Source: Barnesiella viscericola DSM 18177 (GTDB lineage Bacteria > Bacteroidota > Bacteroidia > Bacteroidales > Barnesiellaceae). From it: a stretch of 64,000 nucleotides of DNA. Positions 60,244 through 64,000 of the stretch are shown piece by piece. The stretch covers positions 2,170,001 through 2,234,000 of the forward strand of contig NZ_CP007034.1 in NCBI RefSeq assembly GCF_000512915.1, given 5' to 3'. Both the position numbers and the translations under genes were made by a program. The notes under the pieces were generated by a model that did not search any database, was not told the origin of the DNA, and saw only the letters and a program-made list of their open reading frames with translations. How positions within the stretch are numbered: position 1 is the stretch's first letter; each line of letters starts with the position of its first letter.

Positions 60244-60924
60244 TCATTCCGACAGATTATCCTCTTCAAAAGGTAGATCGTTGTCAACATCTTCGAGGTT
60301 GATGATGGCGTCGAGCAGTACGCTCTGGTCGATTTGGGCAAAATAGATGCGGCGGGCTCCCATGTATCGCAAGGCATAATAGGGCGAGGTGCTCCAATCC
60401 TCGCGTATCCCCTGTGAGGTCGAGGCGTGTATGAACTTGAACCGGCCGTCGGGATAGACCTCGGTCACGAGTCCCACATGCCCCACGGTGGAGCGGCGGC
60501 TGTTGCGACCCTTGAAAAAGACCAGGTCGCCCCGGCGTATCTTCTCGTCTTTCACCGAGATGCCTTGCAGATATTGCGATGCCGAGCTGGCGTTGAGCTC
60601 GCAGGAAAAGTGGTTGAATACATATTGCATGAATCCCGAGCAATCGAAACGGTTGGGCCCTTTCCCTCCCCGACGGTAGGGGGTGCCGGTATATTTTCGG
60701 GCAAAGACGATGAGGCTGTCGATTTGTTTGTCGACAAAGGTTTGGGACAGCGGGAGCGTCGAGAACCGTTCTACCGAGTCGGTATCGACAGTTGCTGCGG
60801 CTGTCTGGCGGGGAACGGGTTTCGTACTTCTCTTCTTCGCGGCGCTGGCCGATAGCGTGCAAGCCCCTATCAGGAGCACAAGCCAGGTATATCTGCAAAT
60901 GGTAATCAAGTTCCTTTTCATCAT
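60244..60924 (-). CDS. NlpC/P60-family peptidase, probable lipoprotein
   Basis: A 226-residue C40 cysteine peptidase cutting peptidoglycan stem peptides. The catalytic Cys95 is in NRFDCSGFMQY and His149 in STVGHVGLVTE, with a further polar residue near His166. A lipobox-like end of the signal peptide (LLIGAC, Cys22) suggests an outer- or inner-membrane-anchored enzyme. It ends 1 bp from the opposing transglycosylase gene, so two murein hydrolases sit tail to tail. Confidence 0.92.
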   Translation of the reverse strand: MMKRNLITICRYTWLVLLIGACTLSASAAKKRSTKPVPRQTAAATVDTDSVERFSTLPLSQTFVDKQIDSLIVFARKYTGTPYRRGGKGPNRFDCSGFMQYVFNHFSCELNASSASQYLQGISVKDEKIRRGDLVFFKGRNSRRSTVGHVGLVTEVYPDGRFKFIHASTSQGIREDWSTSPYYALRYMGARRIYFAQIDQSVLLDAIINLEDVDNDLPFEEDNLSE

Positions 60925-60985
60925 CTTTCTTGTTATCGTGTGCGAGTCGACCGGCGGTAGGGTCGGGGAGGGAGAGTCGGTGGGG

Positions 60986-61918
60986 CTAGAAGGCCTCCCG
61001 GTATTTCCCGTTGGAACTGTCGTCGATGATACTCAGGTAACTGGCATATCTCGATTCGCTTATCTCGTGATTTTCAAGTGCTTTCAGTACTGCACAGCCC
61101 GGTTCGTGCCGATGGGTGCAGTTGCTGAAACGGCACTCCTGCGAAATCTGAAAAATTTCGGGGAAGAAATGGGCCACCTCGCCGGGCTCGAAATCGATGG
61201 TACCAAACCCCTTGATACCCGGGGTGTCGATGAGGTATCCTCCTTGCGGCAGCGGGTACATCTCGGAGAAGGTGGTCGTGTGCATACCTTTGTGGTGGGC
61301 CGTCGACACGGCGCCTATCTTGATGTCGACACCGGGCAGAATGCGGCTGATGATGGTCGATTTGCCCACCCCCGAGTTGCCCGAGAGGAGGGTAATGCGA
61401 TCTTTCAGGCTGTCGGTGATGAAATCGAATCCCTCGCCGGTAGCCGCCGACACGCAGCGGCACTCGTAGCCGATAGTGCGGTAGAGGTGGCAGAGGGCCT
61501 CGGCATACTCCCGGTCGTCGGGCGAGAAGGTGTCGCATTTGTTGATGACAATGTGTACGGGAATGCGGTAGGCCTCGGCCGTAGCCAGGAACCGGTCGAT
61601 AAAGGTGGTCGAGGTGAGTGGTGAGTTGACGGTTACCACCAGCAGGGCCAGGTCGATGTTGGCCGCGATGATGTGCGACTCTTTCGACAGGTTGGAGGCC
61701 CGGCGTATGATGTAGTTTTTGCGCTCGTGTATGCGTGTGATAAAGGCGGTGCGGTCGGGGTTAAGCTCGATGTCGACACGGTCGCCCACCGACACGGGGT
61801 TGGTGCTGCGAATTCCCTTCAACCGGAAATTCCCCTTGATTTTACACGGTATCGACTCACCGGTTTCGGTGCGTACGATATACCAGCTTCCTGTATTTTT
61901 GATGACAAGCCCTTCCAC
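60986..61918 (-). CDS. rsgA: Small ribosomal subunit biogenesis GTPase RsgA
   Basis: A 310-residue circularly permuted GTPase. The OB fold starts with [15 protein letters not shown]4 (NKCD) precedes G1 (GNSGVGKST) and G3 (DTPGIKGFG), the hallmark order, and the zinc site [14 protein letters not shown] follows. It acts in late 30S maturation. The GTG at 61918 is the likely start: it gives the family N-terminus and lies 20 bp from the last -7 box. The in-frame ATG upstream would translate the promoter repeats. Confidence 0.93.
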   Translation of the reverse strand: MEGLVIKNTGSWYIVRTETGESIPCKIKGNFRLKGIRSTNPVSVGDRVDIELNPDRTAFITRIHERKNYIIRRASNLSKESHIIAANIDLALLVVTVNSPLTSTTFIDRFLATAEAYRIPVHIVINKCDTFSPDDREYAEALCHLYRTIGYECRCVSAATGEGFDFITDSLKDRITLLSGNSGVGKSTIISRILPGVDIKIGAVSTAHHKGMHTTTFSEMYPLPQGGYLIDTPGIKGFGTIDFEPGEVAHFFPEIFQISQECRFSNCTHRHEPGCAVLKALENHEISESRYASYLSIIDDSSNGKYREAF

Positions 61919-61937
61919 GTCGTCAGTTTTTTCAGGA

Positions 61938-62142
61938 CAAAGATAGTGAAAGTCGAAAGCAGAAAAACAAGTCCACTTGATTTTTCTGCTGAGACGTATC
62001 TTATCTTCTACAAAGATAGTGAAAGGCGAGAGCCGTGGCAAACGGAAACGGAGTTTTCAAGTTTGACAAGGCCGAGCCGCCTCCTGTCTTCTACAAAGAT
62101 AGTGAAAGGCGAGAGTAATGGCAAGCGGGGAGCGAAGTTTTC
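61938..62142 (-). promoter_or_regulatory. Three-unit promoter-repeat array upstream of rsgA
   Basis: Minus-strand -7 boxes TATCTTTG end at 62094, 62011 and 61938, spaced 83 and then 73 bp. The middle unit is complete: GAAAACTCCGTTTCC (62058-62044), TTTG (62042-62039), 20 bases, TATCTTTG (62018-62011). The first unit has CTTG and a half-palindrome. The last lacks the palindrome. The 83-bp segment matches the left-edge array at 87 of 91 positions, and the 73-bp segment matches the rpiB array at 72 of 81. Confidence 0.85.
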
Positions 62143-62204
62143 GAGTAGAACTCGGTCGGGCCGCAGCCTCTCCATGCCTCTCGGGTGGCAGAAGGATAAA
62201 AGCA

Positions 62205-62234
62205 GAGGGCCTCCGGCATGAACCGAAAGCCCTC
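62205..62234 (-). terminator. Terminator downstream of frr
   Basis: GAGGGC (62205-62210) pairs with GCCCTC (62229-62234), with an inner CGG/CCG pair, giving a bulged stem. The minus strand continues TGCTTTTAT. It separates frr from the rsgA promoter array. Confidence 0.6.
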
Positions 62235-62260
62235 GAATCTGTTTTTGCGAAATCGGCCGT

Positions 62261-62821
62261 TTATACGGTGAGAATCTCTTTCTCCTTCTCGGCAAAGATA
62301 TCGTCGATTTTCTTCATGTATTTGTCGTGGAGTTTTTGAGCCGAGGCTTCACCGTCTTTGGCTACATCTTCGGCCATACCCTCTTTTTGAGCCTTTTTCA
62401 AGGCGTCGATGACATCACGGCGGGCATTGCGCACACTCACCTTGGCATTCTCGGCCTCCTGTTTCGACTGTTTCACGAGAGCCTTGCGCCGCTCTTCGGT
62501 CAACGGGGGAATGGAGAGGCGGATAATCTCGCCGTTGTTCTCGGGGGTGATACCCAGCTCGGAGTCCAAGATGGCTTTCTCGATTACCTTGAACATCGAT
62601 TTTTCCCACGGGGTGATTACGATGGTGCGGGCATCGGGCACCGAGATGTTGGCTACATTGGAGAGCGGAGCCTGACTGCCGTAGTAGTCGACCCGTATGC
62701 CGTCGAGAATCCGCGGATTGGCTTTGCCGGCACGGATATGAGCCAGCGCCTCGTCGAGAAATTCAATGGCCATGGTCATCTTTTCTTCGGCCGTGTTGAG
62801 ATATGTTTTTACGTCGTCCAT
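62261..62821 (-). CDS. frr: Ribosome recycling factor
   Basis: A 186-residue factor that, with EF-G, splits post-termination ribosomes. It is helical throughout, with [22 protein letters not shown] near 28-49 and the C-terminal [15 protein letters not shown] as family motifs. Normal length. It follows pyrH on the same strand, the usual order, after 79 bp with its own -7 box. Confidence 0.97.
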   Translation of the reverse strand: MDDVKTYLNTAEEKMTMAIEFLDEALAHIRAGKANPRILDGIRVDYYGSQAPLSNVANISVPDARTIVITPWEKSMFKVIEKAILDSELGITPENNGEIIRLSIPPLTEERRKALVKQSKQEAENAKVSVRNARRDVIDALKKAQKEGMAEDVAKDGEASAQKLHDKYMKKIDDIFAEKEKEILTV

Positions 62822-62859
62822 AATAAGTAAGGTTGAAATGTTTCTATTAGTTTGGTGAA

Positions 62860-62867
62860 CAAATGTA
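62860..62867 (-). promoter_or_regulatory. -7 box of frr
   Basis: The minus strand reads TACATTTG, 39 bp before the frr ATG, so frr can be expressed separately from pyrH. Confidence 0.5.
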
Positions 62868-62900
62868 CTCTTTTTTTCAGGAATGGCAAAGGGCGCGCTC

Positions 62901-63611
62901 TTAATATACCAGGGTCCCTATGTTTTCGCCCGACATCACCTTTTTCAAGTTGCCTACGGTATCCATGTCGAACACGATGATGGGCAGGTGGTTCTCCTTG
63001 CAGAGGGTCGTGGCCGTGAGGTCCATTACTTTCAGCCCTCGGGTATAGATTTCGTCGTAGCTGATTTTGTCGAATTTCACCGCCGTGGGATCCTTCTCGG
63101 GATCGGCCGTATAGATGCCGTCGACGCGGGTCCCTTTGAGCATGACGTCGGCCTCGATTTCGATACCCCGCAGGGCCGAGCCGGTGTCGGTGGTGAAGAA
63201 GGGGTTGCCCGTGCCGCACGAGATGATGGCGATTTCGCCCCGCTGCATGGCTTCGATGGCCTTCCATTTGCTGTAATGTTCGCCGATGGGAAACATGTTG
63301 ATGGCCGTGAATACCCGCGCCTTCTGACCTACCTTTTCGAGAGCCGAACTCAGAGCCAAGCTGTTGATGACCGTGGCGAGCATGCCCATCTGGTCGCCCT
63401 TGACCCGGTCGACTCCCTGGGTGGTTCCGCTCAGTCCACGGAAGATGTTTCCCCCGCCGATCACGATGCCGATTTCGATGCCCATCTCGGCAATCTCTTT
63501 GATTTGGGTGGCATATTCGTTGACTCTCTTTTCGTCGATGCCATACTGCTTTTCGCCCATGAGCGACTCACCGCTCAGTTTCAAAAGGATTCGTTTGTAT
63601 TGGTTACTCAT
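62901..63611 (-). CDS. pyrH: UMP kinase
   Basis: A 236-residue hexameric amino-acid-kinase-fold enzyme making UDP from UMP and [18 protein letters not shown] at the N-terminus, [12 protein letters not shown] near 45-56 and the [16 protein letters not shown] stretch near 124-139 are diagnostic. The start at 63611 gives the normal N-terminus; an in-frame start 13 codons upstream lies on the predicted transcription start. A -7 box (TATTTTTG, minus strand 63645-63638) supports this. Confidence 0.96.
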   Translation of the reverse strand: MSNQYKRILLKLSGESLMGEKQYGIDEKRVNEYATQIKEIAEMGIEIGIVIGGGNIFRGLSGTTQGVDRVKGDQMGMLATVINSLALSSALEKVGQKARVFTAINMFPIGEHYSKWKAIEAMQRGEIAIISCGTGNPFFTTDTGSALRGIEIEADVMLKGTRVDGIYTADPEKDPTAVKFDKISYDEIYTRGLKVMDLTATTLCKENHLPIIVFDMDTVGNLKKVMSGENIGTLVY

Positions 63612-63637
63612 AACTGTCTGGTTGTTCGTTGATTTTT

Positions 63638-63645
63638 CAAAAATA
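63638..63645 (-). promoter_or_regulatory. -7 box of pyrH
   Basis: The minus strand reads TATTTTTG, 27 bp before the pyrH ATG. Confidence 0.5.
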
Positions 63646-63712
63646 CACAAATTTTGTTATTCTCTGAATTTTGAACCGATAAAAGTCGAGGTTTCGTTTT
63701 TTTAGGTCTCTC

Positions 63713-63747
63713 TTTGCCGATATTCCGCCAACGAATCACTATCTTTG
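63713..63747 (+). promoter_or_regulatory. Promoter of the last, truncated gene
   Basis: TTTG at 63713-63716 and TATCTTTG at 63740-63747. The spacing is 23 bp, longer than the usual 20. The TTTGCC and CACTATCTTTG ends resemble the dispersed repeats, so this may be a distant relative. Confidence 0.5.
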
Positions 63748-63773
63748 TAAATCTGTCAAAAATGGTTAAGCAT

Positions 63774-64000
63774 ATGGACAAGAGGCAAATAATAGGTATT
63801 ATTCTGGCGTGTGCGATTTTTTTGCCCGCTTTGGGCGTGATGCCCTACCGCACGGTGCTGCGGAAGGCCGATGACCACTTTGTCAATGCCGAGTGGCGCG
63901 ATGCACTTGCCCTGTATGATACCTTGCTCGAACGGCGTCCTGGTCGGGTGAAGACCTATGTCGATGCCGTGGTTGCCTCGGCCATGCTTGGCGATTCTGC
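63774..64000 (+). CDS. Truncated gene: exported TPR-like protein (5' end only)
   Basis: An open frame from the ATG at 63774 (or 63762, in frame) that runs off the window. The first ~76 residues have a signal or membrane anchor (IIGIILACAIFLPALGV) followed by a helical pattern, ADDHFVNAEWRDALALYDTLLERRPG, typical of a tetratricopeptide repeat. Divergent from pyrH with its own -7 box. Nothing more can be said of its function. Confidence 0.6.
   Translation, partial: MDKRQIIGIILACAIFLPALGVMPYRTVLRKADDHFVNAEWRDALALYDTLLERRPGRVKTYVDAVVASAMLGDS

Noticed and set aside
1-64000. CRISPR arrays, transposases, phage genes, toxin-antitoxin or restriction systems
   Set aside because: None of the translated genes shows such families, and the only repeats are the promoter units described.

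Overview
The window is chromosomal DNA from a member of the Bacteroidales (Bacteroidota). This rests on the recurring -7 box TAnnTTTG with TTG/TTTG about 20 bp upstream, on the gliding-motility homologues GldD and GldE beside ssb, on a long-N-terminus IF2, and on a six-gene arginine cluster headed by argR. The DNA is fairly GC-rich, so long antisense reading frames are common and were discarded. I see no rRNA, tRNA, insertion sequence, prophage or CRISPR array. Species is not resolved; a Barnesiella- or Coprobacter-like lineage would fit.

Layout. 1-4200: a promoter-repeat array, a CBS-domain gene with nadK, a PadR/PspC pair and a YgjP-like metallopeptidase. 4200-9100: rimP-nusA-infB, with a terminator-like hairpin in the leader. 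9200-14700: cvpA and the iron-sulfur assembly set sufBCDS. 14700-18000 (minus): mtaB, a lipid A-type acyltransferase and a glycosyltransferase. 18100-24100: acyl-CoA synthetase, a tiny abundant-looking lipoprotein, alkaline phosphatase, dihydroorotase and a Dpm1-like glycosyltransferase. 24150-28550: phosphoethanolamine transferase, a D15-type outer-membrane protein, rpiB and folB. 28800-38310: a complete glycerol-3-phosphate / glycerophosphodiester locus (porin, GlpQ lipoprotein, GlpT, GlpCBA and a divergent DeoR-type regulator). 38370-46070: MATE pump, bactofilin, CopA and a CopZ-like protein, PPTase, gldD, gldE and ssb. 46070-49620: a gene-poor stretch with a candidate small transcript, then a TPR histidine kinase and LytTR regulator. 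49650-54930: proC-argD-argC-argG-GNAT-argR on the minus strand. 55120-60920: surE, parA-parB-DUF5683-lytic transglycosylase and an NlpC/P60 lipoprotein. 60980-64000: rsgA, frr, pyrH and the start of a TPR-like gene.

The most unusual signal is a family of dispersed, modular promoter repeats. Each intact copy has the palindrome GAAAAC-N3-GTTTTC, exactly one base, a -33 TTTG, exactly 20 bases, and TATCTTTG or a close variant. Copies stand upstream of the CBS/nadK pair, the Dpm1-like gene, rpiB, folB, rsgA and (diverged) ssb. At three loci they are tandem, and the spacers between copies are nearly identical at loci tens of kilobases apart (83-bp and 73-bp periods).

Other regulatory candidates are the rimP leader hairpin, an ARG box on the argR promoter, direct repeats over the padR promoter, a long hairpin enclosing the MATE-gene -7 box, and a possible ~310-nt transcript upstream of ssb. 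I found no clearly new multi-gene defence or mobile system.
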